Assembly (NCBI GenBank): GCA_964462985.1
Contig: CAYXAA010000001.1
Span: forward strand, 245,823 to 309,822
DNA: 64,000 nt
Direction of reading: 5' to 3'
From: CAYXAA01 sp964462985
Lineage (GTDB): Bacteria; Pseudomonadota; Alphaproteobacteria; Rhizobiales; Stappiaceae
Shown here: piece by piece, positions 51,824 to 61,376 of the stretch
Numbering within the stretch: the stretch's first letter is position 1
Layout: each line of letters starts with the position of its first letter
The notes under the pieces: model-generated
The model's input: the letters and a program-made list of their open reading frames with translations, nothing else
Databases searched by the model: none
What the model was told of the DNA's origin: nothing
Position numbers and translations under genes: made by a program

Positions 51824-52861
51824 TCACGCCTGTTTCAAGTAGGCGGCAATGATGTCGCGAGCAGCTTGTAGGTCGGTCTTAGCGATCATCTCGGTCACCG
51901 TATGAATGTAGCGGGTACCGACGACGATGCCGACGGCCCTGGCTCCGGCGGCCGCTTGCTGGGCCGCCGCACCATCCTGGCCACCAGCACGCAGCATGGT
52001 GCGCTGAAACGGGATCTTCTCCTTGGTCGCCACGGCTTCGATCTCGGCGACCAGCGCCCAGTCGGCGATGAAGCTCGAGTCCTTGACGTGGAGGCCGAAG
52101 CCCTTGCCCTGGACCGTGGTGCAGTCCTGTTCGGCGACCCCGGGCGTGTCGCAGGCAAGGGTGGTGTCGATGCCCAGGCCAATATCGGGCTTGATCGCAT
52201 AGGCAGCGGTGCGGGCACCGCGCAGGCCGACCTCCTCCTGCGCGGTGAAGGCGACGTGGATCTCGCAGGCGTGCCTGGCCTTGCCCAGCGCCCGAATCGA
52301 CTCGATGCCGAGCCAGCAGGCCACGCGGTTGTCGAGAGCCTTGGAGACAATCTTTTCGCCGATCTCGATCAGCGGCTCATCCATCGTCACCATGTCGCCG
52401 ATCTTGACCTTGTCCTTGGTCGCCTCGCCCAGACCGATGTCGACGACGAAGTCGTGCGGCTCGGGCAGGACCTTGCGCTCCTCCGGCGTGGAAATGTGAA
52501 CCGGCTTGCCTCCGGCGTTCATCACGCCCTTGAAGTCGCCGTGGTCGGTCGAGACCAGCACCCGGCGCGAGAAGAGGTTGCGCGGATCGAAGCCGCCAAC
52601 GGGCTGAACGTGGATGAAGCCCTTGTCCGTGACGTGGGAAACCAGGAAGCCGATCTCGTCCATGTGGCAGAGCAACATCACCTTTTTCGGAGTCTTGCTC
52701 TTCTTGCGTGCCTCGCGCTTACAAAGCAGCGAGCCCATCGGGTCGACGGAGACCTCGTCGAACAGGCCGTCGATCTCGGAGCGGATCAGGTCGCGAACCC
52801 GGTGTTCGTGGCCCGGCACACCGGGCGTTTCGCAGAGTCGGCGAAGAAGGTCGATGTTCAT
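51824..52861 (-). CDS. M42 family metallopeptidase
   Basis: A 345-residue dinuclear zinc aminopeptidase of the M42 family (FrvX/PepA-like). Visible metal and active-site regions are LLCHMDEIGFLVSHV, SKALDNRVACWLGIES, FTAQEEVGLRGARTAAY and, near the end, TRYIHTVTEMI. These enzymes form large self-compartmentalised complexes that trim peptides. The start at 52861 (MNIDLLRRLCETPG) is normal. It lies divergent from pheS with a 417-base spacer. Confidence 0.9.
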   Translation of the reverse strand: MNIDLLRRLCETPGVPGHEHRVRDLIRSEIDGLFDEVSVDPMGSLLCKREARKKSKTPKKVMLLCHMDEIGFLVSHVTDKGFIHVQPVGGFDPRNLFSRRVLVSTDHGDFKGVMNAGGKPVHISTPEERKVLPEPHDFVVDIGLGEATKDKVKIGDMVTMDEPLIEIGEKIVSKALDNRVACWLGIESIRALGKARHACEIHVAFTAQEEVGLRGARTAAYAIKPDIGLGIDTTLACDTPGVAEQDCTTVQGKGFGLHVKDSSFIADWALVAEIEAVATKEKIPFQRTMLRAGGQDGAAAQQAAAGARAVGIVVGTRYIHTVTEMIAKTDLQAARDIIAAYLKQA

Positions 52862-53278
52862 GGAGCAATCCTGAGGGATGTGACGTCTGTCGGCAGAGGT
52901 GGGACGCGGAGTTTAGGAGGAATGCCCAGCTCTTGGTAGAGGGTGCTCGGACGGAAGGTCTTGCACTCACCCGTCTCGACTGTATGATGCCGGCACTTGT
53001 AAGGATTTCCCCATGATGGGCAGTGTGAACCGGTTTGAAATGGCGCAGTCCGGCGTCGATCGGCGCCCCCGAGCGGCGATGACCGTCCCGCATCGCGCTG
53101 CCGTCTCCGCCGTGGTCCTGGGCCGCCGATTTACCCCCGCCGTGTAGCCCCAGCCGCCCGCGCCCACGGCCGCGCGGCGGCCATGGCGTTGCGCGGCATT
53201 TCTGCTAAAAGTCCCCTCGACCTGATCCGGACCAAAGGGTGCAGCGCCGTGCGCGCCCGCAATCAGACACGAGTTTCC
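52862..53278. other. Intergenic region between M42 peptidase and pheS
   Basis: A 417-base divergent spacer. It should contain the pheS promoter and perhaps an attenuator, but I cannot recognise a Phe-rich leader peptide. No gene is supported; open frames here are read-through from pheS or antisense. Confidence 0.5.
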
Positions 53279-54361
53279 ATGTCGGACATTGACAGCCTTT
53301 ACCAGGAGATCTCCGCCGCTATCGAGGCCGCAGGGACGGAAGCGGCCCTCGAAGAGGTGCGCATCGCCGCCCTTGGCAAGAAGGGCAAGGTCTCCGAAAT
53401 GATGAAGACCCTCGGCTCAATGACGCCGGAGGAACGGCAGGCGATGGGGCCGGCGCTGAATGGGCTCAAGACCCGCGTCACCGAGGCGATCGCCGCCCGC
53501 AAGGAGATCCTGAAGGAACAGGCCCTGGAGGAACGGCTGGCTTCCGAGAGGGTGGACGTGACGCTGCCGGTGCGCCCGGCGCCGGCTAGCCTCGGCCGCG
53601 TCCATCCCGTGTCCCAGGTCATTGACGAACTGACGGCCATCTTTGCCGATATGGGCTTTGCCATCGCAGAGGGACCGGACATCGAAACCGACTACCTCAA
53701 TTTCACGGCACTGAACTTCCCCGAGGGCCATCCGGCGCGTGACATGCACGACACCTTCTTCTTCCATCCGAAGGAGAACGGAGAACGCATGCTGCTTCGC
53801 ACCCATACCTCACCGGTGCAGATCCGCACCATGACGACGCAGGAGCCCCCGATCCGGGTGATCATCCCCGGCCGCACCTATCGCTGCGACAGCGACCAGA
53901 CTCATACCCCGATGTTCCACCAGGTCGAGGGCCTCGTCATCGACAAGGAGAGCCACATCGGCCACCTGAAGTGGGTTTTGGAAGAGTTCTGCAAGGCGTT
54001 CTTCGAGGTCGACCACGTCAAGATGCGCTTCCGGCCGTCATTCTTTCCGTTCACCGAGCCGTCGCTGGAGGTCGATGTCGGCTGTGACCGGTCCGGCAAC
54101 GAGATCCGGATTGGCGAGGGGGATGACTGGCTGGAGATCCTCGGCTGCGGCATGGTTCATCCCAATGTCATCCGCAACTGCGGCCTTGATCCCGACGTCT
54201 ATCAGGGCTTCGCATGGGGCATGGGCATCGACCGGATCGCAATGCTGAAATACGGCATGCCGGACCTGCGTGCCTTCTTCGACGCCGATATGCGCTGGCT
54301 CGACCACTACGGTTTCCGCCCGCTCGATCTCCCGACCCTGTTCGGAGGCCTGTCGCGATGA
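53279..54361 (+). CDS. pheS: Phenylalanine-tRNA ligase alpha subunit
   Basis: A 360-residue catalytic subunit of the alpha2-beta2 PheRS. Class II motifs can be seen: HPVSQVIDELTAIFADMGF (entry to the catalytic domain), HTSPVQIRTM, and GWGMGIDRIAMLKYG-like motif 3 (here GMGIDRIAMLKYG). The start at 53279 gives the standard N-terminus MSDIDSLYQEI; the longer open frame adds 32 unlike residues. Its stop overlaps the start of a membrane-protein gene, which separates it from pheT. Confidence 0.98.
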   Translation: MSDIDSLYQEISAAIEAAGTEAALEEVRIAALGKKGKVSEMMKTLGSMTPEERQAMGPALNGLKTRVTEAIAARKEILKEQALEERLASERVDVTLPVRPAPASLGRVHPVSQVIDELTAIFADMGFAIAEGPDIETDYLNFTALNFPEGHPARDMHDTFFFHPKENGERMLLRTHTSPVQIRTMTTQEPPIRVIIPGRTYRCDSDQTHTPMFHQVEGLVIDKESHIGHLKWVLEEFCKAFFEVDHVKMRFRPSFFPFTEPSLEVDVGCDRSGNEIRIGEGDDWLEILGCGMVHPNVIRNCGLDPDVYQGFAWGMGIDRIAMLKYGMPDLRAFFDADMRWLDHYGFRPLDLPTLFGGLSR

Positions 54362-55041
54362 CCCGACCCCCGTCGATGACTCGGCCGCTCACGGCTCTCC
54401 TCGGCCGATTTGCGGTCCTACTGTTTCTTGCCGCTGCGACGGTCGGACCATCAGCGGCGCAAGCGATTACGGCGCCGACAGAGGGGCAAGGCTCCTTTAT
54501 CGAGGTGTGCGCGGACAAGAGCACCGATCGCGGCCGGCTGCGTTTCTGCGACGCCTATTTTCGCGAGGCTCTCGGGCAGGGCGCCGACCCGGTGCTCTAT
54601 CTACGCGACCGGATAACGACGCTCAGAGCAAGTCACGAGGCCAATGCGGTCGAAAAGTACCAGAGCTTTCTGACGGCAATCTACATCAGCGCCTTCCTGG
54701 CGGTGGCGACGATCGTATTGGTGGCGACGGAGCGGCGGATCACCGGCATTTCAAAATGGGCGACCGCAACGATCGCCCTGGCGTTCCTGATCCTGGTCGG
54801 AGCGACGGCGGCAGGCTGGCTTGGCAAGTACCGCGCCGAGCACGCTGCCCAAACGGAGCTCGGCCTGCTGCGGGACGCCATTGAGGCGGAAACTGCGCAA
54901 GCGATTTCCGCTGGCCGGCAGTTGACGGAGACGGACATTGCCCGCTGGACCGACCGTCTCTACGAAATCGGCCAGCGCTTCGCCTCCGCCTACGGCACGG
55001 CGTCGCCGCTGCCGGATTTCGAACGCTTCGGCCCGCCATGA
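54358..55041 (+). CDS. Membrane protein of unknown function between pheS and pheT
   Basis: A 227-residue protein that overlaps the pheS stop by four bases (ATGA at 54358-54361), so it is translated by coupling. It has a signal-like N-terminus (LTALLGRFAVLLFLAAATVG), a short soluble part with two cysteines (VCADKS and LRFCDAYF), and two membrane helices (FLTAIYISAFLAVATIVLVAT and IALAFLILVGATAAGWLG), then a helical tail of about 70 residues. I do not recognise the family. pheT starts 68 bases later, so it is inside the PheRS operon. Confidence 0.75.
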   Translation: MTRPPSMTRPLTALLGRFAVLLFLAAATVGPSAAQAITAPTEGQGSFIEVCADKSTDRGRLRFCDAYFREALGQGADPVLYLRDRITTLRASHEANAVEKYQSFLTAIYISAFLAVATIVLVATERRITGISKWATATIALAFLILVGATAAGWLGKYRAEHAAQTELGLLRDAIEAETAQAISAGRQLTETDIARWTDRLYEIGQRFASAYGTASPLPDFERFGPP

Positions 55042-55108
55042 CACGTCAGACCTGATCCTTGCGCTGCCCGATAAGGCTGCCTCCAAGACGCAACAAGAGA
55101 CCGAGCCG

Positions 55109-57526
55109 ATGAAATTCACCCTGTCCTGGCTCAAGGACCATCTGGAAACCGAGGCGAGCCTCGCGGAGATCGTCGACACCCTGACCCTGATCGGCCTTGA
55201 GGTCGAGGCCGTGCACGATCCGGCAGCGCGTCTCAAGCCCTTCACCATCGCCCGGGTGGTTGAGGCCAAGCCGCACCCGAACGCCGACCGACTCAAGGTG
55301 CTCACCGTCGACCCCGGCACGGGCGAACAGCTGCAGATCGTCTGCGGCGCGCCGAACGCCCGCGCCGGCCTCATCGGCGTGCTCGCGCGTCCGGGCGACT
55401 ACGTGCCCGGGATCGACGTCACGCTGTCGGTCGGCAAGATCCGCGACGTGGAAAGCTTCGGCATGATGTGCTCGGAGCGCGAGCTTGAGATCTCCAATGA
55501 GCACAGCGGCATCATCGACCTGCCGGAGGACGCGCCCGTCGGCGCATCCTTCGCTGACTACGCTGGGCTCGACGACCCGACCATCGAGATCGGACTGACA
55601 CCGAACCGCCCGGATTGCGCAGGCGTGCTTGGGATCGCCCGCGATCTTGCCGCCGCCGGGATCGGCCGATTCAAGGAGAATAAGCCGCAGCCGATTGCCG
55701 GCAACGGCCCCTGCCCTGTCGGGATCACCCTTGATTTCGCAAGCGACCCGGCATTCTGTCCGACCTTTGCACTGCGCATGGTCAAGGGCGTCAGGAACGG
55801 CCCGTCGCCGCAGTGGCTGCAGCGGCGGCTGAGGGCGATTGGACTTCGGCCAATCAATGCGCTCGTCGATATCACCAACTACATCACCTACGACTGCGGG
55901 CGGCCGCTGCACGTGTTCGATGCCGCCAAGGTCAAGGGAGATCTCGTGGTCCGCCGCGCCCGCGAGGGCGAGGAGCTTCTGGCGCTCGATGGCCGCACCT
56001 ACAAGCTCGATCCGGAGATGGGCGTCATCGCCGACGACAACGGTCCCGAGTCGCTCGCAGGTATCATGGGCGGGGAGCATTCCGGCTGCTCGGAAGATAC
56101 CGTTGACGTCCTGATCGAGTCCGCCCTGTGGGATCCTAAACGCATTGCCCAGACCGGCCGCAAGCTCGGCATCAACTCAGACGCGCGCTACCGGTTCGAG
56201 CGCGGCGTCGACCCGCAGTACTGCCTCCCCGGTATCGAGCTCGCCACAAAAATGGTGCTGGAGATATGTGGCGGGACTGCGAGTGACGTCACCGTAGCCG
56301 GTGAGATTCCAGAGCGGTCGCTGATCATCGACTTCCCCTGCTCGGAGGTGAAGCGGCTGTCGGGACTGACGTTGACGCCCGCAGAGATCAAGGGCGTTCT
56401 GACCCGGCTCGGCTTCTGGGTTGCCGGAACCGAGGACACGGTCAAGGTCGCGCCACCGTCGTGGCGTCCGGATGTCGAGGGCAAAGCCGATCTCGTCGAG
56501 GAGGTAATGCGTATCGTCGGCGTCGACAAGGTGCCATCGACCCCGCTGCCGCGCGGCGCCACGGTGATGGGCAAGGTGCTGACGTCCGGCCAAATCCGGC
56601 GGGGTCAGGCGCGGCGCGCGCTTGCCGTGCGCGGACTGAAAGAGGCGGTGACTTGGTCCTTCATCTCCAGGACGGCGGCCGAAGCCTTTGGCGGCGGGAC
56701 CGAGGTGCTCCGGCTCGCCAACCCGATCTCGACCGACATGTCCGATATGCGGCCGAGCCTGATCCCTGGTCTTGCTGCCGCAGCCCAGCGCAACGCCGAT
56801 CGCGGCTATCCCGACGCGGCGCTGTTCGAGGTCGGCCAGATCTTCACCGACGATACACCGGAGGGCCAGCGGATGTCCGCCTCCGGCGTCCGCCGCGGCA
56901 CGGCTGCGCTGACGGGTGCGGGACGGCACTGGTCGGGCGCCGCGCCGGAGGTCACGGTGTTCGACGCCAAGGCGGACGCCGAGGCGGTGCTCGCCGCGGT
57001 CGGAGCCCCGGTCGACAAGCTGATGGTATTTTCAGAGGCGCCCGGCTGGTTCCATCCCGGCCGGTCCGGTGAGTTCCGCCTCGGGCCGAAGACAGTGCTC
57101 GCCCGTTTCGGTGAACTTCACCCGGCGCTGCTCGAGCGGCTCGACCTCGGCGGGCCTCTGGTCGCCTTCGAGGTGTTCCTCGACGCCGTACCGGAGCCGA
57201 AGGCGAAGGCCGGCCGATCCAAGGGCGCTCTGGACCTCGCCGACCTGATGCCGGTGCGACGCGATTTTGCCTTCGTCGTCGACAAGTCGGTCACGGCCGA
57301 CCGGCTGCTCCGGGCGGCGCGCGGCGCCGAAAAGACACTGATTGCCGACGTAACGGTGTTCGACGTCTACGAGGGCAAGGGCATCGCTGAAGGCAAGAAG
57401 TCCATCGCCATCGACGTTACACTGCAGCCGAAACAGAAGACCATGACCGACCAGGAGATCGACGCGGTCGCCGCAAGGATCGTCGCCGCTGTCGAGAAAG
57501 CGACCGGCGGCAGCTTGCGCAGCTGA
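55109..57526 (+). CDS. pheT: Phenylalanine-tRNA ligase beta subunit
   Basis: An 805-residue PheRS beta subunit. It begins MKFTLSWLKDHLETEASL, followed by the tRNA-binding OB domain (IARVVEAKPHPNADRLKV), the B3/B4 editing region with GRKLGINSDARYRFERGVDP, the B5 domain and, at the end, the ferredoxin-like anticodon domain (RRDFAFVVDKSV). I set the start at ATG 55109. It is separated from pheS by one membrane-protein gene. Confidence 0.98.
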   Translation: MKFTLSWLKDHLETEASLAEIVDTLTLIGLEVEAVHDPAARLKPFTIARVVEAKPHPNADRLKVLTVDPGTGEQLQIVCGAPNARAGLIGVLARPGDYVPGIDVTLSVGKIRDVESFGMMCSERELEISNEHSGIIDLPEDAPVGASFADYAGLDDPTIEIGLTPNRPDCAGVLGIARDLAAAGIGRFKENKPQPIAGNGPCPVGITLDFASDPAFCPTFALRMVKGVRNGPSPQWLQRRLRAIGLRPINALVDITNYITYDCGRPLHVFDAAKVKGDLVVRRAREGEELLALDGRTYKLDPEMGVIADDNGPESLAGIMGGEHSGCSEDTVDVLIESALWDPKRIAQTGRKLGINSDARYRFERGVDPQYCLPGIELATKMVLEICGGTASDVTVAGEIPERSLIIDFPCSEVKRLSGLTLTPAEIKGVLTRLGFWVAGTEDTVKVAPPSWRPDVEGKADLVEEVMRIVGVDKVPSTPLPRGATVMGKVLTSGQIRRGQARRALAVRGLKEAVTWSFISRTAAEAFGGGTEVLRLANPISTDMSDMRPSLIPGLAAAAQRNADRGYPDAALFEVGQIFTDDTPEGQRMSASGVRRGTAALTGAGRHWSGAAPEVTVFDAKADAEAVLAAVGAPVDKLMVFSEAPGWFHPGRSGEFRLGPKTVLARFGELHPALLERLDLGGPLVAFEVFLDAVPEPKAKAGRSKGALDLADLMPVRRDFAFVVDKSVTADRLLRAARGAEKTLIADVTVFDVYEGKGIAEGKKSIAIDVTLQPKQKTMTDQEIDAVAARIVAAVEKATGGSLRS

Positions 57527-57592
57527 CGCTTTTTCGCTCGAATGGCATGCCGTCCGCGACGACGGCATCCGTTCGATGGCAGATCAGGGACG

Positions 57593-58468
57593 ATGCCCCA
57601 GACCAGGCAGTTCACCTCGCCGCGGCAGCAGGCGCCAACCCGGCTCGAACGTGCCGTGCTCGGCTCGACCGAACGCTGCAGCGAGCGCGAGCGTCGGCTG
57701 GTGCTCGAACTGGTGCTGAGAATGGACCGGAAGATCATGGCCGTGCTGACGGCTGCCCGTTCCCTTGGCCTGCCAGACTGGCGCCTGACGGCCGGAGCCA
57801 TCTATCAGACGGTCTGGAACGCGATGACGGACCGGCCGGCCGGCCACGGCATTAAGGACTACGACCTCATCTATTTCGACGGTTCGGACCTCTCCTACGA
57901 GGCCGAGGACCGGGTGATCCGAAAGGCCGCCAAGCTGTTCAGCACATTCGATCGCCCGGTCGAGGTCCGCAATCAGGCACGTGTCCACCTCTGGTACCCG
58001 GAGCGGTTCGGCATCCCTTATCCGCCGCTGTATTGCACCGAAGAGGCGTTGCTGCGCTATGCATCACTCACCCATGCCGTTGCGGTCCGGCTCGAGCCCG
58101 ATGACAGGCTCGACATTGTCGCGCCCTTCGGTCTGGCAAACATCTTTGCCATGCGGCTGGTGCCGAATCCGGCGCTGGAGGACGCCCGCAGCTACCGGGT
58201 GAAGGCCGAGCGCATGCGGGCGAGATGGCCCGAGCTCGAAGTCATGCCTTGGACGGCACCGGAGCCGATGATGTCAAGTCAGGCGCGCGGCGAGCCGCCG
58301 GCCGAAAAAGGCCTGAAATCGTCCGATCCCGTCCCGCTTCACCCGAAGGACCGAACCGTCGGACGCAAGACGTCATCGGTCGCCGACGAGCGCAGGGCGG
58401 CCTCTGCCCGGGCGCTGCGCGACTGGATCACGATTGACACCAAGCCGCGTACCGAATTCCCCAGGTAG
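57593..58468 (+). CDS. Nucleotidyltransferase family protein (NTP_transf_6 type)
   Basis: A 291-residue protein. The central part matches a nucleotidyltransferase-like family recognised by TAGAIYQTVWN, then IKDYDLIYFDGSDLSYEAED with acidic metal-binding residues, and RLVPNP near residue 200. The last 70 residues are basic, low complexity and probably disordered. Its final 130 bases overlap the end of the convergent pabBC gene. The substrate of the family is unknown; it is not a CD-NTase of the defence type as far as I can see. Confidence 0.8.
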   Translation: MPQTRQFTSPRQQAPTRLERAVLGSTERCSERERRLVLELVLRMDRKIMAVLTAARSLGLPDWRLTAGAIYQTVWNAMTDRPAGHGIKDYDLIYFDGSDLSYEAEDRVIRKAAKLFSTFDRPVEVRNQARVHLWYPERFGIPYPPLYCTEEALLRYASLTHAVAVRLEPDDRLDIVAPFGLANIFAMRLVPNPALEDARSYRVKAERMRARWPELEVMPWTAPEPMMSSQARGEPPAEKGLKSSDPVPLHPKDRTVGRKTSSVADERRAASARALRDWITIDTKPRTEFPR

Positions 58469-60198
58469 ATCCTTGCGCCCTCGAGATCGCCCGGGCGCAG
58501 ATCGGCCTCACGAGCCCGCCCGGTCTCGAGCAGGGCGGCCCGCAGCGTGCCCGGCAGGAGGCCGTGATCGAGCGCTGGCGTCAAAAGGGTACCGTCCCGC
58601 TCGACGAACAGGGTCGTGAAGCTGCCCTCCGTCACGAAGCCGTAACGGTTGGTGAAAAGCACCTCGTCGCAGCCGGTCGCAGCCGAAAGCTCTCGGCGGA
58701 CGCCGTCATAGAGGTCACGGCGTGTGGTCTTGTGGTAAAGCAGCGGGTCGGCGGGATCGGTCGGCGTTTCGACCAACACGACGCGCCACTCGGCCGGCGG
58801 CGGCTCCAGCGCGGCGTCGGTCAGATCGAAGCGGCCGTCCTGCGACAGTTCCAGCCTGACCCGACGCGGACCCGAGAAGGCCGCCGCGCGCGAAGCCAAT
58901 GCCGCCTCCACAGCAGCAAGATTGCATGGCAAGCCGAGATGTCGGGCGCTCTCGGCAAGCCGGTCAAGGTGGCGCCCGAGCAGCAGATAGCCGGCGTCCG
59001 GGGTCCAGGCCAGCGTCTCGATCAAGGCAAAGGGCGGTGTGGTGTCGGTGAGGAAGCGGAGCTTCAGGAGGGATTCGTCATATTCCGGTCCGACGCCGGA
59101 ATCGAAGACGATGCCGGAGCCGGTTCCCGCCTCTCCCCGGCCGTCTGCGTCGATCAGGACCGTGCGAATTGCCACATTGAAGCGGAAGTCGCCACCGGGT
59201 GCGACGTGGCCGATCGCGCCGCAGTAAATCCCGCGCGGGTTTTTCTCCAGGTCACGCAGGATTTCCATGGCTCTCAGTTTCGGTGCGCCCGTAATCGAGC
59301 CGCAAGGAAAAAGCCGGCGAAACGCTTCAGCCACTCCGGCGCCGGACTCGAGCCGGCCTTCGACGGTCGAAGTCATCTGGTGCAGCGTGCGGTAGGTTTC
59401 GACTGCAAACAGGTCCGGCACGCGGACGCTCCCGGGCGCGCAGATCCGCGACAGGTCATTGCGCATCAGGTCGACGATCATAACGTTCTCGGCCTGGGAT
59501 TTCGGGTCGCGCGCAAGTTCGCGGATCGCGCGAAGATCCTCGCGCCGGGTGCGGCCGCGCGGTGCCGTCCCCTTCATCGGCCGTGCCCGGATCGTCGGCC
59601 CCACGCGCTCCAGGAACAGCTCCGGCGACAACGACAGCACGGAAAGGTGACCGAGATTGAGGAGGGCCGCGTGGCCGACCGGCTGGCGCGCTAGCAAGCG
59701 GCAAAACAGCGCCGCCGGATCTCCGGCGAAGCGGAACCGCGCCCGAAGCGTTAAATTTGCCTGGTAAATATCGCCGGCGGCGAGATGGCGCTGGACCGCG
59801 GCGAAGGCGGCTTCATAGGCCTCGCGGCTGGTGTCGAACGTAAGATCCGTGACCGAGGGACACGTGCCGCAGCCGTTGCCGAGAAACTCCGACACCTCCC
59901 CGGGGGACAGACGCCTGGCGCTGTCATAGATGCCGAACCAGACCAACGGCACCGTCGGCGACGGCAGCGTATCAGCAGCAAGCTTGGGCTCGAAGGCGAA
60001 GCCCGCCTCGTAGGCGACGAGCCCGGCCAGATGCGCGCCACCTTGCGCCGCCGCCTCGACTTCGGCAAGGGCGCCGGCCACACCGTCCAGCCGGTCGCAG
60101 ACAATGATCGCGCGGGGCTGCTGGAACAGCAGCGCGCCGCGCGAGCCGATTGCATCGACGAGAAGAACGGTGCCGGCCTCGGCCGTTGACGTGATCAT
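58339..60198 (-). CDS. pabBC: Aminodeoxychorismate synthase component I fused to aminodeoxychorismate lyase
   Basis: A 619-residue fusion of folate enzymes. The PabB part (about 1-370) carries RARPMKGTAPRG, FPCGSITGAPKLRAMEIL and the chorismate-site glutamates; it makes aminodeoxychorismate with a separate glutaminase. The PabC part (about 385-590) is a PLP aminotransferase class IV fold: YHKTTRRDLYDG with the PLP lysine, and FVTEGSFTTLFVERDG. It releases pyruvate and 4-aminobenzoate. The last 30 residues go past the usual end and overlap the nucleotidyltransferase gene antisense. Confidence 0.93.
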   Translation of the reverse strand: MITSTAEAGTVLLVDAIGSRGALLFQQPRAIIVCDRLDGVAGALAEVEAAAQGGAHLAGLVAYEAGFAFEPKLAADTLPSPTVPLVWFGIYDSARRLSPGEVSEFLGNGCGTCPSVTDLTFDTSREAYEAAFAAVQRHLAAGDIYQANLTLRARFRFAGDPAALFCRLLARQPVGHAALLNLGHLSVLSLSPELFLERVGPTIRARPMKGTAPRGRTRREDLRAIRELARDPKSQAENVMIVDLMRNDLSRICAPGSVRVPDLFAVETYRTLHQMTSTVEGRLESGAGVAEAFRRLFPCGSITGAPKLRAMEILRDLEKNPRGIYCGAIGHVAPGGDFRFNVAIRTVLIDADGRGEAGTGSGIVFDSGVGPEYDESLLKLRFLTDTTPPFALIETLAWTPDAGYLLLGRHLDRLAESARHLGLPCNLAAVEAALASRAAAFSGPRRVRLELSQDGRFDLTDAALEPPPAEWRVVLVETPTDPADPLLYHKTTRRDLYDGVRRELSAATGCDEVLFTNRYGFVTEGSFTTLFVERDGTLLTPALDHGLLPGTLRAALLETGRAREADLRPGDLEGARIYLGNSVRGLVSIVIQSRSARAEAALRSSATDDVLRPTVRSFG

Positions 60199-60331
60199 GC
60201 TTCCCAGACTTCCGGTGCGCCGCCCGATCGGGTGGCGGCCCGCAAAACGTTGCTCCGCAGTCCAATATCAGAAGCCGGCCGGTTGCAAGGCTGGCATGCG
60301 TCCCGACGGGCCATCAGGGCGACGTGCCGCC

Positions 60332-61309
60332 TCAGTACCAAACCCCAAGTCCGCGCAAATGCGGGCGCGGCCGGCCAACAGCCGGAACCAGAGAGCGTCC
60401 GGGTGTGTGCGGGCGGCCGTCGACGTCGATCCAGCGTTCCGGCTCGCGTCGAAGCGCCAGAATGCGCCGCACCCGCTCCTCGGTCGCCGGATGGGACCGC
60501 AGGATCGACGGATCGGGGATGCGGGCGCCGGGCAAGGCCATAGCCTCCCACATCCGTCCCTGGGCCTGCTCGAGTTTCACCAGGGCTGAGGCAAGGCCCT
60601 GGGGATCGCCGGTCAACGCGACGGCGCCAAGGTCGGCATCGTATTCCCGCGCCCGCGAAAGGGCGAGTTGCAGCAAGGTGCCGACAGTCGGGGCGGCAAC
60701 CAGCACCAGCACCGTGAGCCACGGCACGCCAGCGCCGCCGGCCATCGCCGCCGGCAAATTGAACAGCGCCAGAAACAGGCCCAGCGTCGACATTACGCTC
60801 GTCATCCGGCTGACGACGTCGGCGAGCGCCATGACACGAATGTCCTCGTGCGCGATATGGGCGATCTCATGCGCCATCACGGCGACGAACTCACGCAGAT
60901 CAAGCCCGCGAATCAGACCGTCCGTCACACAGACCGCGGCATCGTCGCGGCGGCCGATCGAAAACGCGTTCATCATGCGGCTATGGACGTAGTGAAGTGT
61001 CGGTGGTCTCTCGAGCCCAGCACGCCTGGCGAGGAGTCGAATGATGCGCTGGCCCTCGGGAAAAACGTCGGGCCGCAGCTCCCGGGCGCGGTAGAGGTTG
61101 AGCACGATCTGCGGCGACAGCCGGGTCGCCGCCACCAGCGACACTCCGCCGCCGATCGCCGCCCAGAACACGCCTTCCGGACCGGCCAGCGTCCAGGCGC
61201 AGAGCGCCAGCAGCGCAACGCTGCCCGCCGACAACACGAAGGTGTGCAGCATGTTGCGCAGACGATACCGCGCCTGTGTCCTGGCGTTGATGCGGCTGAT
61301 GGGTTCCAT
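60332..61309 (-). CDS. M48-family zinc metalloprotease, HtpX-like
   Basis: A 325-residue membrane protease. The zinc motif HEIAH sits at residues 147-151, followed by EYDADLGAVAL with the third ligand. Hydrophobic helices lie at about 25-45, 50-65 and 165-215. The family cleaves misfolded membrane proteins. The start at 61309 (MEPISRINARTQARY) is chosen because the open frame upstream lacks conservation. It starts 67 bases after the stop of the hypothetical gene at 61377, so the two may share a transcript. Confidence 0.87.
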   Translation of the reverse strand: MEPISRINARTQARYRLRNMLHTFVLSAGSVALLALCAWTLAGPEGVFWAAIGGGVSLVAATRLSPQIVLNLYRARELRPDVFPEGQRIIRLLARRAGLERPPTLHYVHSRMMNAFSIGRRDDAAVCVTDGLIRGLDLREFVAVMAHEIAHIAHEDIRVMALADVVSRMTSVMSTLGLFLALFNLPAAMAGGAGVPWLTVLVLVAAPTVGTLLQLALSRAREYDADLGAVALTGDPQGLASALVKLEQAQGRMWEAMALPGARIPDPSILRSHPATEERVRRILALRREPERWIDVDGRPHTPGRSLVPAVGRPRPHLRGLGVWY

Positions 61310-61376
61310 GTCTTCGATATAGGCGGTCGTATAGACGCGAGGAAGTGCAGACCGTTCCGGACAACGGCGGAGCCTG

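Noticed and set aside
57593..58468. Cyclic-nucleotide synthase for a defence system
   Set aside because: The nucleotidyltransferase motifs fit the NTP_transf_6 group, not CD-NTases, and no effector is next to it.
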